From Derxia lacustris (GTDB lineage Bacteria > Pseudomonadota > Gammaproteobacteria > Burkholderiales > Burkholderiaceae_E), in contig NZ_MUHU01000013.1 in assembly GCF_002105195.1 (NCBI RefSeq), forward strand, positions 62,001 to 126,000: 64,000 nucleotides of DNA, given 5' to 3'. Made by a program: the position numbers and the translations under genes. Shown piece by piece: positions 9,584-18,603 of the stretch; the stretch's first letter is position 1; each line of letters starts with the position of its first letter. The notes under the pieces are model-generated. The model had not been told where the DNA came from and searched no databases. It saw only the letters and a list, made by a program, of their open reading frames with translations.

Positions 9584-11346
9584 TGCGCATCGACGACGAT
9601 CTGCTCGGCTACTACGAACGCGAGCTGGTCTATCTGCGCGACCGGGGCGCCGAGTTTGCCGAGCGCCATCCGCGCGTCGCCGGCCGGCTCGGCTTCGGCG
9701 CCGCCGAATCCACCGATCCGCATACCGAGCGGCTGATCGAGGCCCAGGCCTTTCTCGCCGCGCGCGTGCACCGCGACCTCGACCGCGAGTTCCCGCAATT
9801 CGCCGCCGCGCTGCTCGACAACCTCTGCCCCACGCTCAACCAGCCGCTGCCGTCGATGTCGGTGGCGGCGCTGCGCCACGATCCGGCGCAGGGCAAGATC
9901 ACCGCCGGCTTTGCGGTGCCGCGCCACAGCGTGCTGGTCGCCAGCGGCGGGCGCGATGCCCAGCCCTGCCGGCTGCGCACCGCCTGGGACAGCGTGCTGT
10001 GGCCATTGCAGGTGACCGACACCCGGCTGGTCGATGGCCGCGAGCTGCGCGTGCGCCTGCGCTGCGAGCCCGGCACCGATCTGGCCGAACTCGAACTCGA
10101 CACGCTGCGGCTGCATCTGCACGGCGAGCTGTCCCAGACCATGCCGCTCTACGACCTGCTGGTGAGCGGCGTGGCCGGCATCGTGCTGCGCACCGCCGGC
10201 GGCACGCAGCAGCGGCTGGCGCTGCGCCACTGGCGCGAGCTGGGCTTTGCCGCCGACGAGACCGTGCTGCCGCTGCCGCCGCATGCCGACCCGGCCTATG
10301 CGCTGCTCCAGGAGTACTTCGCATTTCCGCGCAAGTTCCATTTCTTCGAGCTGGGCGGGCTGGCCGGCCGGCTCGGCAGCGGCAGCGAATTCGAGTTCGC
10401 GCTCGAACTCAAGCCCAGCGCCGCGCTGCCGCGCCAGCTCGATCCGCTGGCGCTGCGCACCGGCTGCGTGCCGGTCATCAACCTGTTCGAGCGCACCAGC
10501 GAACCGATCCGCGTCGACGGCCGCCAGCATGAGTACCAGCTGGTCGGCGACCGCCAGCGCGAGCCGCAGACCGAGGTGCATTCCATCCTCGCGGTGCATG
10601 CGAGCGACCCGGAGGCCGAACGCAGCTGCATCGTGCCGCCGTTCGCCGCGCTCGATCCCGAGGCGCCCGAGGCGGCGGCCGGCCTGTTCTGGTCGGCCCG
10701 GCGCGAGCCGAGCGGCCGCGCCGGCCTGCCCGGCAGCGAGCTCTGGCTCGGCTTCGTCGACCTGGGCCATGCGCCGGCGCGACCGACCAGCGCCGTCGTG
10801 CATGCCGACCTGCTCTGCACCAACCGCCGGCTCGCCGAGCAGCTGGCGCCCGGCACCGCATTGCGCGCCGAGGGCCTGTCGTCGGCACTGAGCGCGCGCT
10901 GCCTGTATCAACCGTCGCCGCAGCGGCCGGCGCCGCGCTCGGCCCAGGCCATGTGGCAGCTGGTGTCGCTGCTGCGGCTCAACCACGGCGCGCTGTTCGA
11001 GGCGAATGGCGATGCGGCCCGGCTGCGCGCCCTGCTCACGCTGTTCAGCGACGGCAGCGCGCACGACCAGGCGCAGATCCGCGGCCTGCGCCGGCTCGCC
11101 GCGCGGCCCGGTCTGGCCCAGGTCGGGCAGGACGCCTGGCGCGGTCATCGGCGCGGTACCGACATCGACATCGAGTTCGACGACGAAGCCTTTGCCGGCG
11201 GCTCGCCGCTGCTGCTGTCCGCCGTGCTGGCGCGCTTCTTCGCGCTGTACACCACCCTCAACGCATTCGCGCGCCTGACCGTGCGGCGCCGCGACGAAAC
11301 CTGGCAGCAATGGCCACCGATCGCCGGACGTCAGCCCCTGCTCTGA
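9583..11346 (+). CDS. tssF: T6SS baseplate protein TssF
   Basis: Baseplate wedge subunit of 587 residues (VasA/ImpG family). The N-terminal segment DDLLGYYERELVYLRDRGAEFAERHP is diagnostic. Later blocks are LDREFPQFAAALLDNLCPTLNQP and EYFAFPRKFHFFELGGL, and the C-terminus FFALYTTLNAFARLTV is likewise typical. Two TssF bind one TssG in the wedge. The coding end overlaps the first 37 bp of tssG in a different frame, which is longer than the usual 4-bp overlap but common for this pair. Confidence 0.95.
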   Translation: MRIDDDLLGYYERELVYLRDRGAEFAERHPRVAGRLGFGAAESTDPHTERLIEAQAFLAARVHRDLDREFPQFAAALLDNLCPTLNQPLPSMSVAALRHDPAQGKITAGFAVPRHSVLVASGGRDAQPCRLRTAWDSVLWPLQVTDTRLVDGRELRVRLRCEPGTDLAELELDTLRLHLHGELSQTMPLYDLLVSGVAGIVLRTAGGTQQRLALRHWRELGFAADETVLPLPPHADPAYALLQEYFAFPRKFHFFELGGLAGRLGSGSEFEFALELKPSAALPRQLDPLALRTGCVPVINLFERTSEPIRVDGRQHEYQLVGDRQREPQTEVHSILAVHASDPEAERSCIVPPFAALDPEAPEAAAGLFWSARREPSGRAGLPGSELWLGFVDLGHAPARPTSAVVHADLLCTNRRLAEQLAPGTALRAEGLSSALSARCLYQPSPQRPAPRSAQAMWQLVSLLRLNHGALFEANGDAARLRALLTLFSDGSAHDQAQIRGLRRLAARPGLAQVGQDAWRGHRRGTDIDIEFDDEAFAGGSPLLLSAVLARFFALYTTLNAFARLTVRRRDETWQQWPPIAGRQPLL

Positions 11347-12491
11347 ATCCGGCGCTGCAACGCCTGCTTCAGGGCGCCGACCTGTTCCAGGCCATCGGCC
11401 TGCTCGAACGCAGCGCACCCGACGCGGCACCGCTCGGCCACGGCAGCGGCCGCGGCGAGGCGGTGCGGCTGGCCGGCCAGATCACGCTGGCCTTCGCGCC
11501 CGGCGATGTGGCCTCGGTGCGCGCGCTCGATGCCGACAGCGCCCAGCGCTGGGAGCTGAGCACGCCGGTGCTGGCGCTGGCCGGCGCGACCGGCCCGCTG
11601 CCGCTCGCCGATGCAGAGCGGCTGCTGGAACGCCGGGGCCAGGCCGGCCGCGCGCCGCTCGATTTCCTCGACGTGTTCCATCACCGCTGGCTGAGCTTTC
11701 TGTATCGCGGCCGCAAGCTGCATCGCAGCAGCCTGCAATGGGAGGCGCCGGCGAGCCGGCCGCTGGCCCGGGTGCTGGGCGCGCTGGCCAATCTCGGGCC
11801 GGCCGATGCCGCAACGCCGGCCGCCGACGCCAGCTGGCTGCGCCATGCCGCGCTGCTCGGGCCGGCGCCGCGCTCGATGGCGCGGCTGGAAACGCTGCTG
11901 ACCGACCGGCTCGGCCTGCCGGTGCGCGGCACGTCCTTCGTCGGCGGCTGGCTGGCGCTGGCGCCGGATCAGCTCACGCGTCTGGGACGCGGCGCCGGCC
12001 TGGGCCAGGGCGCGCTGCTGGGTCGGCGCGCCTGGGACGACAGCGCCGGCATCGCGCTCAGCGTCGGGCCGGTGCCGGCGGCGCGCTGGGCCGGCTTTCT
12101 GCCCGGCGGCAGCGATCTGGCCCGGCTGCACCGGCTCACCGGCCGCCATGCGCAGCAGGCGCTCGATGTGCAGGTCGAGCTGCTGCGCGCGCCCGGCCTG
12201 GCCGGCGCCGCCGCGCGGCTGGGCCAGAGCCGGCTCGGCTGGCAGGGCTGGCTGACCGGCGCGCCGCGTCCGCCGGCATCGGCCGCGACCGCGACCGCGA
12301 CCGCGACCGCGACCGCGACCGCAACCGCAACCGCAACCGCAACCGCAACCGCAACCGCAACCGCCGACGCCGCCGACGCGCCGCCGCCCGCAGCACCTGC
12401 CAAGCCCGCGCCGCCCGCCAAGCCCGTCCTCAGCCTGCCGCCGGTCCGACTGCGCCTCGGCGCGGCGGCCGCCTTTCCGTCTGCCGTCTGA
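11310..12491 (+). CDS. tssG: T6SS baseplate protein TssG with an Ala-Thr repeat linker
   Basis: Baseplate protein VasB/ImpH, 393 residues. The ATG at 11310 lies inside the end of tssF; it precedes the conserved LLQGADLFQAIGLLERSAPDAAPLG. Other family features are LDFLDVFHHRWLSFLYR, RHAALLGPAPRSMARLETLL and the TRLGRGAGLGQGALLG block. The C-terminal part is odd: after the last conserved block (about residue 320) comes a pure (Ala-Thr)13 run at residues 326-351, encoded by a hexanucleotide tandem repeat, then a Pro/Ala/Lys-rich tail. The tail is probably a flexible linker without fold. No functional residue appears disrupted, so the protein should still build the wedge. Confidence 0.92.
   Translation: MATDRRTSAPALNPALQRLLQGADLFQAIGLLERSAPDAAPLGHGSGRGEAVRLAGQITLAFAPGDVASVRALDADSAQRWELSTPVLALAGATGPLPLADAERLLERRGQAGRAPLDFLDVFHHRWLSFLYRGRKLHRSSLQWEAPASRPLARVLGALANLGPADAATPAADASWLRHAALLGPAPRSMARLETLLTDRLGLPVRGTSFVGGWLALAPDQLTRLGRGAGLGQGALLGRRAWDDSAGIALSVGPVPAARWAGFLPGGSDLARLHRLTGRHAQQALDVQVELLRAPGLAGAAARLGQSRLGWQGWLTGAPRPPASAATATATATATATATATATATATATATADAADAPPPAAPAKPAPPAKPVLSLPPVRLRLGAAAAFPSAV
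12285..12362 (+). repeat. Hexanucleotide tandem repeat in tssG (6 x GCGACC, then 7 x GCAACC)
   Basis: Thirteen uninterrupted 6-bp units, 78 bp in all. The first six read GCGACC and the last seven GCAACC, so a single G-to-A variant has itself been amplified, the mark of recent slippage or unequal exchange. Each unit codes Ala-Thr, so gain or loss keeps the frame and alters only linker length. Confidence 0.97.
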
Positions 12492-12502
12492 AGAACCCGC
12501 TC

Positions 12503-15175
12503 ATGGACATCGACATCCGCACCCTGCTCGCCCGGCTCAATGCCGAATGCAAGCTGGCCATGACCCGCGCCGCCGAGCTCTGCGTGCGCGAGACCCATTT
12601 CAATGTCGATCTCGAACATCTGCTCGCCAATCTGCTCGATCCGCTCGCGCCCGATCTGGCGCTGATCCTGCCGGCCTATGCGGTCGCGGTGGAGACGGTG
12701 CAGGCCCAGCTGCGCCACAGCCTCGAAGGCTTCAAGCGCGGCAACGGCCGCACGCCGGCGCTGTCGCCGCATCTGGCGCCGCTGCTGCAGGAAGCCTGGC
12801 TCATGAGCTCGATGCTGCTCGGCGAGCAGCAGGTGCGCTCGGGCACGCTGCTGCTGGCGCTGCTGGAGGTGGACAGCCTGCGCGGCCTGCTCATCGATGC
12901 GGCGCCGGGGCTGCTGACGATTCCGCGCGCCCAGTTGCGCGAGCGGCTGGCGGCGCTGCTGGCCGACTCGGCCGAGCATGGCGGCGGTCATGCGCCGGCC
13001 GCCGGCGCCGGCAGCGCCACGCCGGCCGCCGCACGCATGCCCACGGCCGCGCCCGCCACCGCCACGCCCGCGCTCGACCAGTTCACCGTCGACGTCACGC
13101 GGCAGGCGCGCGAAGGCAGGCTCGATCCGGTACGCGGCCGCGACGGCGAGATCCGCCAGATCGTCGACGTGCTGCTGCGCCGGCGCCAGAACAATCCGAT
13201 CCTGGCCGGCGAGGCCGGCGTCGGCAAGACGGCGGTGGTCGAAGGCTTTGCCCAGCGCATCGTCGCGGGCGATGTGCCGCCGGCGCTGCGCGACGTGTCG
13301 GTGCGCGCGCTCGACCTCGCGCTGTTGCAGGCCGGTGCCGGCGTGAAGGGCGAGTTCGAGCATCGGCTCAAGTCGGTCATCGGCGAGGTCAAGGCCTCGC
13401 CGACGCCGATCATCCTGTTCATCGACGAGGCGCATCAGCTGATCGGTGCGGGCGGCGCCGAGGGCCAGGGCGATGCGGCCAATCTGCTCAAGCCGGCGCT
13501 TGCGCGCGGCGAGCTGCGCACCATCGCCGCGACCACCTGGGCCGAATACAAGCGCTATGTCGAGCGCGATCCGGCACTGGCGCGGCGCTTTCAGGTGGTG
13601 AAGGTCGACGAGCCCGAACCCGAGGTCGCCATCGAGATGCTGCAAGGCATCGTCGCCACGCTCCAGCGCCATCACGGCGTCGAAATCCTCGACGAGGCGG
13701 TGCGCGAGGCGGTGCAGCTGTCGCATCGCTATGTGTCGGGCCGGCAACTGCCCGACAAGGCGGTCAGCGTGCTCGACACCGCCTGCGCGCGCGTCGCGCT
13801 CGGCCAGAGCGGCACGCCCGCGCCGCTCGAAGCGCTGGCGCGCGCCATCGAGACCGAGCGCATCAAGCTCGGCGTGCTGCGCCGCGAGCAATCCACCGGC
13901 GCCGATCACGCCGGCGCCATCGCGCTCAAGGAAGCCGAGCTGGCAAAGCTCATCGCGCGCCAACGCACGCTGCAAGCCAAGCTCGATCAGGAGCGCCAGG
14001 CCGTCGCCGAGATCGTCGCGCTGCGCCGTCGCGCGCAAGCCGAGGCCGAATCGGGTGCGGCCCGCGACGACGATGCGCCCGACCTCGCGGCCCAGCTCAA
14101 GCGGCTCATGAAAGGCCTCGAAGCCTTGCAGGAAGACGACCCGCTGATCCCGATCCATGTCGATGCGGCCGAGGTCGCCGAGGTGATCTCGGGCTGGACC
14201 GGCATCCCGGTCGGCCGGATGCTCGCCGACGAATTGCACACCGTGCTGCATCTCAAGGAGAAGCTCGCCGAGCGCGTGGTCGGGCAGGACTCGGCGCTCG
14301 ACGCCATCGCGCGCCGCGTGCGCACCTTCCGCGCCGAGCTTGACGATCCGGGCAAGCCGGTCGGCGTGTTCATGCTCGTGGGGCCGAGCGGCGTCGGCAA
14401 GACCGAGACCGCCTGCGCCCTCGCCGACCTGCTCTACGGCGGCGAACGCAACATGGTCACGATCAACATGAGCGAGTTCCAGGAGGCGCATTCGGTGTCG
14501 AGCCTGAAGGGCGCGCCGCCGGGCTACGTCGGCTACGGACGCGGCGGCGTGCTGACCGAAGCCGTGCGCCGTCGGCCCTATTCGGTGGTGCTGCTCGACG
14601 AGATGGAGAAGGCCCATCCCGACGTGCTGGAGCTGTTCTTCCAGGTGTTCGACAAGGGCACGATGGACGACGGCGAAGGCGTGCAGGTCGACTTCCGCAA
14701 CACGCTGATCCTGCTCACCTCCAACGCCGCGCAGGACGTGATTACCGATGCCTGCGCCGGTGGCCGCCGCCCGCCGCCCGAGGCGCTGGCCGCCGGTCTA
14801 CGGCCGGCGCTGCTGCGCCAGTTCAGCCCGGCCTTTCTCGGCCGCATGGTGCTGGTGCCCTACTACCCGCTCGGCGATGCGCAGATCCGCCGCATCGTCC
14901 AGCTCAAGCTCGGGCGGCTCGCGCAGCGCTTCGATGCCAATCACCACGCGCGCTTTGCCTGGGACGACGCGGTCGCCGACGCGATCACGCGGCGCTGCAC
15001 CGAGGTCGATTCGGGCGCGCGCAATGTCGACGACATCCTCACGCAGTCGGTGCTGCCCGAGCTGTCCACGCTGGTGCTGGAGCGGCTGTCGCTGGCCGAG
15101 AGCTTCGACAGCGTCCACATGAGTGTCGGCGCCGACGGCCGCTTCGCCTTCCGGTTTGGCGGAGCGCCGGCATGA
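12503..15175 (+). CDS. clpV: T6SS sheath-recycling AAA+ ATPase ClpV (TssH)
   Basis: 890-residue Clp/Hsp100 ATPase. It has an N-terminal Clp_N domain (about 1-150), AAA1 with Walker A GEAGVGKT at residue 236 and Walker [11 protein letters not shown], a coiled-coil middle domain (about 440-530), and AAA2 with Walker A GPSGVGKT at residue 627 and [12 protein letters not shown]. ClpV extracts TssC from contracted sheaths so subunits can be reused. Length and both ATP sites are normal. The Ala/Pro/Thr-rich stretch between the N-domain and AAA1 is a variable linker. The stop overlaps the vgrG start by ATGA. Confidence 0.96.
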   Translation: MDIDIRTLLARLNAECKLAMTRAAELCVRETHFNVDLEHLLANLLDPLAPDLALILPAYAVAVETVQAQLRHSLEGFKRGNGRTPALSPHLAPLLQEAWLMSSMLLGEQQVRSGTLLLALLEVDSLRGLLIDAAPGLLTIPRAQLRERLAALLADSAEHGGGHAPAAGAGSATPAAARMPTAAPATATPALDQFTVDVTRQAREGRLDPVRGRDGEIRQIVDVLLRRRQNNPILAGEAGVGKTAVVEGFAQRIVAGDVPPALRDVSVRALDLALLQAGAGVKGEFEHRLKSVIGEVKASPTPIILFIDEAHQLIGAGGAEGQGDAANLLKPALARGELRTIAATTWAEYKRYVERDPALARRFQVVKVDEPEPEVAIEMLQGIVATLQRHHGVEILDEAVREAVQLSHRYVSGRQLPDKAVSVLDTACARVALGQSGTPAPLEALARAIETERIKLGVLRREQSTGADHAGAIALKEAELAKLIARQRTLQAKLDQERQAVAEIVALRRRAQAEAESGAARDDDAPDLAAQLKRLMKGLEALQEDDPLIPIHVDAAEVAEVISGWTGIPVGRMLADELHTVLHLKEKLAERVVGQDSALDAIARRVRTFRAELDDPGKPVGVFMLVGPSGVGKTETACALADLLYGGERNMVTINMSEFQEAHSVSSLKGAPPGYVGYGRGGVLTEAVRRRPYSVVLLDEMEKAHPDVLELFFQVFDKGTMDDGEGVQVDFRNTLILLTSNAAQDVITDACAGGRRPPPEALAAGLRPALLRQFSPAFLGRMVLVPYYPLGDAQIRRIVQLKLGRLAQRFDANHHARFAWDDAVADAITRRCTEVDSGARNVDDILTQSVLPELSTLVLERLSLAESFDSVHMSVGADGRFAFRFGGAPA

Positions 15176-17211
15176 GAGACGGCTTTGTCCAGACCGGCGC
15201 CTTTCTGCGCGTGACCACGCCGTTCGGCGCCAACACGCTGCTGCTCGATGCGCTTGAGGCGACCGAAGGCATCTCGGAGCTGTTCAGCATCACGCTGCAC
15301 ATGCGCTCGGCCGATACCGCGCTCGACGCGGCCAAGATCATCGGCAAGAGCGTGACCGTGACGGTGCAGGTGCAGGACGCGCCGGCGCGCTATTTCAACG
15401 GCATCGCCAGCCGCTTCGTGCATACCGGCGGCGACCGCGAGTTCGCGCACTACACGGCCGAGCTGGTGCCCACGGCCTATCTGCTCACGCTGAGCCGCGA
15501 CCGCGCCGTGTGGCAGAACAAGAGCGCGAGCGACATCGTGAAATCGGTGCTCGGCACTTACGGCGTGACCGTCAGCGACAAGCTCACCGGCAGCTACAGC
15601 GCAATCGAGTACTGCGTGCAGTACGACGAGACCGCCTTCGAGTTCGTGTCGCGGCTGATGGAAGCGGCCGGCATCTTCTACTTCTTCACCTTTGCGAGCG
15701 GCGCGCACACCATGGTGCTGGCCGATGCCGCCAGCGCCCATGCCAGCTGCACCAATGCCGCGACGCTGCGCTTTCTGCCCGAGACCGACGAGCGCCATCC
15801 GATCGACACGGTCACCAGCTTCGCGCTCGAAGACCGGCTGGTGCCGCTCAAGCATGTGCTGAGCGATTTCGATCCGCTCAAGCCCAGCACCTCGCTCAAG
15901 GCCGAGGCCAGCGGCAGCGTCGGCAAGGGCGAGGTCTTCGACTGGCCCGGCGGCCATGCCACCGCCGCCGCCGGCACCGCGCTGGCCAAGCTGCGGGTGC
16001 AGGCCAGCCAGGTCGACAGCCATGTGCTGCGCGGCGAGAGCCATGCCTATGCGCTTGCGGCCGGGACCAAGTTCACGCTGAGCGGGCATTTCCGCAGCGC
16101 GCTCAATTGCGCCTATGTGCTGCGTCGGGTGCGCCACACCGCGCGCAACGAGGAGTACGGCAACCGCTTCGAGGCCTTTCCGGCCGCGACCACCTTCCGG
16201 CCGCCGCTGCTCACGCCGCGCCCGCGCGTGCAGGGCAGCCAGACCGCGACCGTGGTCGGCCCCAAGGGCGAGGAAATCTGGTCCGACAAGTACGGCCGCA
16301 TCAAGCTCCAGTTCCACTGGGACCGGCTCGGCAAGAACGACGACAGCGCCTCGTGCTGGGTGCGCGTCGCGCAGTCGGCGGCGGGCGCGGGCTTTGGCGC
16401 GCTGTTCCTGCCGCGCGTGGGCCAGGAGGTGGTGGTCACGCATGTGGACGGCGATCCCGACCGGCCGCTCGTGACCGGCTGCGTCTACAACGGCGAGCAC
16501 ACGCCGCCCGTGACGCTGCCGGCCAACCAGACGCAATCGGTCATCAAGACGCGCTCGTCCAAGAAGGGCACGGCCGGCAACGAGATCCGGCTGGAGGACA
16601 AGAAGGACGCCGAAGAGCTTTATCTGCATGCCCAGAAGGACATGAAGATCGAGATCGAGAACGCGCTGACGACCACGCTGACCAAGGGCGCCGAGACCCA
16701 CACGCTGACCGAGGGCGACCGCACCATCGAGCTGAAGAAGGGCAAGGAAACCCACAAGGTGAAGGGCACGCGCACCCTCACCATCACCGGCGACGAGACC
16801 CATACCAACGAGGCCGATTTCAAGCAGACGGTGAAGGGCAACTACACGCTGACCGTCACCGGCAATCTCACGCTCGACGTGACCGGCGGCATCACCATCA
16901 AGGCCGGCAAGGCGGTGTCGATCACCGCCGGCACTAGCGTCACCGCCAAGGCCGGCAGCTCGCTGACCAACCAGGCCGGCACCTCGCTCACCAATCAGGC
17001 AGGCACCTCGCTGACCAACAAGGCCGGCACGGCGCTGACCAACCAGGCCGCGACCTCGCTCACCAACAAGTCGTCGCTGGGGCTGGTCAACCAGGCCGGC
17101 ACCACGCTCGACAACAAGGGCGCAATGATCACCAGCAAGGCCTCGGGCATGCAGACCGTCGACGGTGGCGGAATGCTCACGCTCAAGGGCGGGCTGGTGA
17201 AGATCAACTGA
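15172..17211 (+). CDS. vgrG: T6SS spike protein VgrG (TssI)
   Basis: 679-residue spike. The gp27-like part (about 1-350) includes GISELFSITLHMRS and the EYCVQYDETAFEFVSRLMEAAGIF block (each shared by VgrGs). The gp5-like OB part holds GEEIWSDKYGRIKLQFHWDR, CWVRVAQSAAGAGFG and LPRVGQEVVVTHVDGDPDRPLVTGCVYN. The C-terminal needle is a beta-helix with Thr/Lys-rich strands and eight octapeptide repeats (residues 588-651). No separate enzyme domain follows, so this is a structural rather than an evolved VgrG; its cargo should be carried non-covalently. The PAAR-like tip protein is encoded two genes later. Confidence 0.96.
   Translation: MRDGFVQTGAFLRVTTPFGANTLLLDALEATEGISELFSITLHMRSADTALDAAKIIGKSVTVTVQVQDAPARYFNGIASRFVHTGGDREFAHYTAELVPTAYLLTLSRDRAVWQNKSASDIVKSVLGTYGVTVSDKLTGSYSAIEYCVQYDETAFEFVSRLMEAAGIFYFFTFASGAHTMVLADAASAHASCTNAATLRFLPETDERHPIDTVTSFALEDRLVPLKHVLSDFDPLKPSTSLKAEASGSVGKGEVFDWPGGHATAAAGTALAKLRVQASQVDSHVLRGESHAYALAAGTKFTLSGHFRSALNCAYVLRRVRHTARNEEYGNRFEAFPAATTFRPPLLTPRPRVQGSQTATVVGPKGEEIWSDKYGRIKLQFHWDRLGKNDDSASCWVRVAQSAAGAGFGALFLPRVGQEVVVTHVDGDPDRPLVTGCVYNGEHTPPVTLPANQTQSVIKTRSSKKGTAGNEIRLEDKKDAEELYLHAQKDMKIEIENALTTTLTKGAETHTLTEGDRTIELKKGKETHKVKGTRTLTITGDETHTNEADFKQTVKGNYTLTVTGNLTLDVTGGITIKAGKAVSITAGTSVTAKAGSSLTNQAGTSLTNQAGTSLTNKAGTALTNQAATSLTNKSSLGLVNQAGTTLDNKGAMITSKASGMQTVDGGGMLTLKGGLVKIN
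16933..17124 (+). repeat. Eight 24-bp repeats in the VgrG needle
   Basis: Eight consecutive octapeptides of the pattern T-S-L-T-N-(Q/K)-A-G, the last few diverged. They extend the VgrG beta-helix by adding short strands. At DNA level the middle copies remain similar, so copy number could vary between strains. Confidence 0.85.
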
Positions 17212-17218
17212 GGCCGCG

Positions 17219-17938
17219 ATGACCGACGAACTCACCGCGCCCGAAGACGACAGCGCGCCGCCGACCGAGATCACGGTCGAGGAGCATGACGACGCCGGCA
17301 ATCTGGTCGCGCGCACCGTGCTGTTCGACGGCCTGCCGCATGGCCGCATGCAGCGCTTCTGGCCCGACGGCCGGCCACAGATGACCGCCGATTACGTGGC
17401 CGGCCAGCTGCACGGCCAGCTCGTGCTCTGCGACGAACAGGGCCGGTCGGTGCAGATCGCCGACTACCGCGACGGCTTGCAGCACGGCGTCACGCGCATC
17501 TTCGATGGCGGCCGGCGGCTGGCCGAGCAGCACTACGCGCTCGGCCAGCTGCATGGCGACAGCCTCAATTTCGACGAGGCCGGCGCGCTGGCGGCCCAGC
17601 TGCCGTTCCGCGCCGGCCAGCTCGAAGGCAAGGCGCGCTACTGGGCCCAGGGCAAGCTGGTGCGCGAGGCCGAGTACCGCGCCGGCCTGCTCGACGGCGT
17701 GGCCACCGACTACGACGCCGAGGGCGGCGTGGTGCAGGTGGCGCACTACCGCGCCAACCTGCTGCACGGCGCGCTGCGGCGCTACTGGCCCAACGGCGAG
17801 CCGATGGAAGAAGCCAGCTATCGCGCCGGCCAGCTGCTGGCGCCGCCGGCGCGCTTCGATGCCAAGGGCCGGGCGCTGGCCGCCGACGAAGCCACGCCGG
17901 GCGTGATCGCCCGGCTCGAGAAACTGATCCGGGGATAA
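17219..17938 (+). CDS. MORN-repeat protein of the T6SS cargo region
   Basis: 239 residues made mostly of about eight repeats of roughly 22 residues with the pattern GQLHG-x-(6-8)-G-x-(6)-Y, i.e. bacterial MORN_2 repeats as in YwqK-type proteins. An acidic N-terminus of about 25 residues precedes them. There is no signal peptide or membrane helix, so it is predicted cytoplasmic. It starts 7 bp after vgrG and ends 3 bp before the PAAR-like gene, the position where adaptors, chaperones or immunity proteins usually lie. MORN proteins near VgrG/PAAR have been annotated as antitoxin-like or cargo-associated, but the role here is inferred from position only. Confidence 0.75.
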   Translation: MTDELTAPEDDSAPPTEITVEEHDDAGNLVARTVLFDGLPHGRMQRFWPDGRPQMTADYVAGQLHGQLVLCDEQGRSVQIADYRDGLQHGVTRIFDGGRRLAEQHYALGQLHGDSLNFDEAGALAAQLPFRAGQLEGKARYWAQGKLVREAEYRAGLLDGVATDYDAEGGVVQVAHYRANLLHGALRRYWPNGEPMEEASYRAGQLLAPPARFDAKGRALAADEATPGVIARLEKLIRG

Positions 17939-17941
17939 GCC

Positions 17942-18328
17942 ATGGGACAGCAGGTGTGTACCGGGGCATTGACCAAATGCACCTTTGGGATGATGCCCAG
18001 CGCGCTGATGGTCCTGCCGATCAGCCGGACCATGACCGGCGCACCCGCCGCCAACATCATGGACAACAAGCCAATGGTCAATGTGCTGCCCTTCGGCATG
18101 TGCCAGTCGATGGCCAACCCGATGGTCGCTGCTGCCAGCGCCGCCGCGATGGGCGCGCTGGTGCCCATGCCCTGCATCCCGATGACGATGGCGCCCTGGC
18201 TGCCGGGCTCGCCCAAGGTGCTGATCGGCAACCTGCCGGCGCTCAACAACAGCTCCAAGCTCATGTGCATGTGGGGCGGCGTCATCGGCATCAACATGGC
18301 CGGGCAGTTCACGGTCATGGTTCCGTGA
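17942..18328 (+). CDS. PAAR-like DUF4280 protein
   Basis: 128 residues, rich in Met, Cys, Pro and Gly. The arrangement CTGALTKCTFGMMPSALMVLP, ANIMDNKPMVNVLPFGMC, PMPCIPMTMAPWLPGSP and a C-terminal CMWGGVI matches DUF4280, a family of PAAR-like tip proteins. PAAR proteins form the sharpened cone on VgrG and often bind metal through Cys/His; the five cysteines here may do this. It is a stand-alone tip without toxin extension. A gene 7 bp downstream codes a small membrane protein. Confidence 0.88.
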   Translation: MGQQVCTGALTKCTFGMMPSALMVLPISRTMTGAPAANIMDNKPMVNVLPFGMCQSMANPMVAAASAAAMGALVPMPCIPMTMAPWLPGSPKVLIGNLPALNNSSKLMCMWGGVIGINMAGQFTVMVP

Positions 18329-18335
18329 GGCTGCA

Positions 18336-18575
18336 ATGACCTATTGCTTCACGCTCACGCCACGGCTGCTGTTCGTGGCCACCGCCAGCCTGATCGCGCT
18401 GCTGGCGCTGCTGTTCTTCCTGGGCATCGAGATCGGCCGCCAGCTCGCCGCGCCCGAGGCCGGTGCGCTCGCCGGCACCGTGGCGCACGAGGCCGGCAAC
18501 GGTCTGGCCGCCGCGCTGCCACCTCCGCCCGCCCTGCCCGCCAGCCCGCTCGCCGCCGCACCGGCGGCGCATTGA
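18336..18575 (+). CDS. Small single-pass membrane protein of the T6SS operon
   Basis: 79 residues with one clear membrane helix (about residues 10-32, LLFVATASLIALLALLFFLGIEIG) followed by an Ala/Pro-rich tail of about 45 residues. The helix ending FFLGIEIGR resembles the membrane anchors of small periplasm-facing proteins. I do not recognise a family. It lies 7 bp after the PAAR-like gene and 28 bp before the binding-protein gene and is probably translated as part of the operon. It could be an immunity protein, an anchor for the transport module or an envelope accessory. Confidence 0.6.
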   Translation: MTYCFTLTPRLLFVATASLIALLALLFFLGIEIGRQLAAPEAGALAGTVAHEAGNGLAAALPPPPALPASPLAAAPAAH

Positions 18576-18603
18576 CGCCCTTCCTCCCGCAGGCATCCCA
18601 AGC

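Noticed and set aside
12285..12362. Repeat considered as a CRISPR array or an on/off phase switch
   Set aside because: Units are contiguous 6-mers with no spacers, and being a multiple of three they cannot switch the frame.
11969..14617. 882-codon antisense frame across tssG and clpV
   Set aside because: Same shadow effect; both sense genes are well-supported core T6SS genes.
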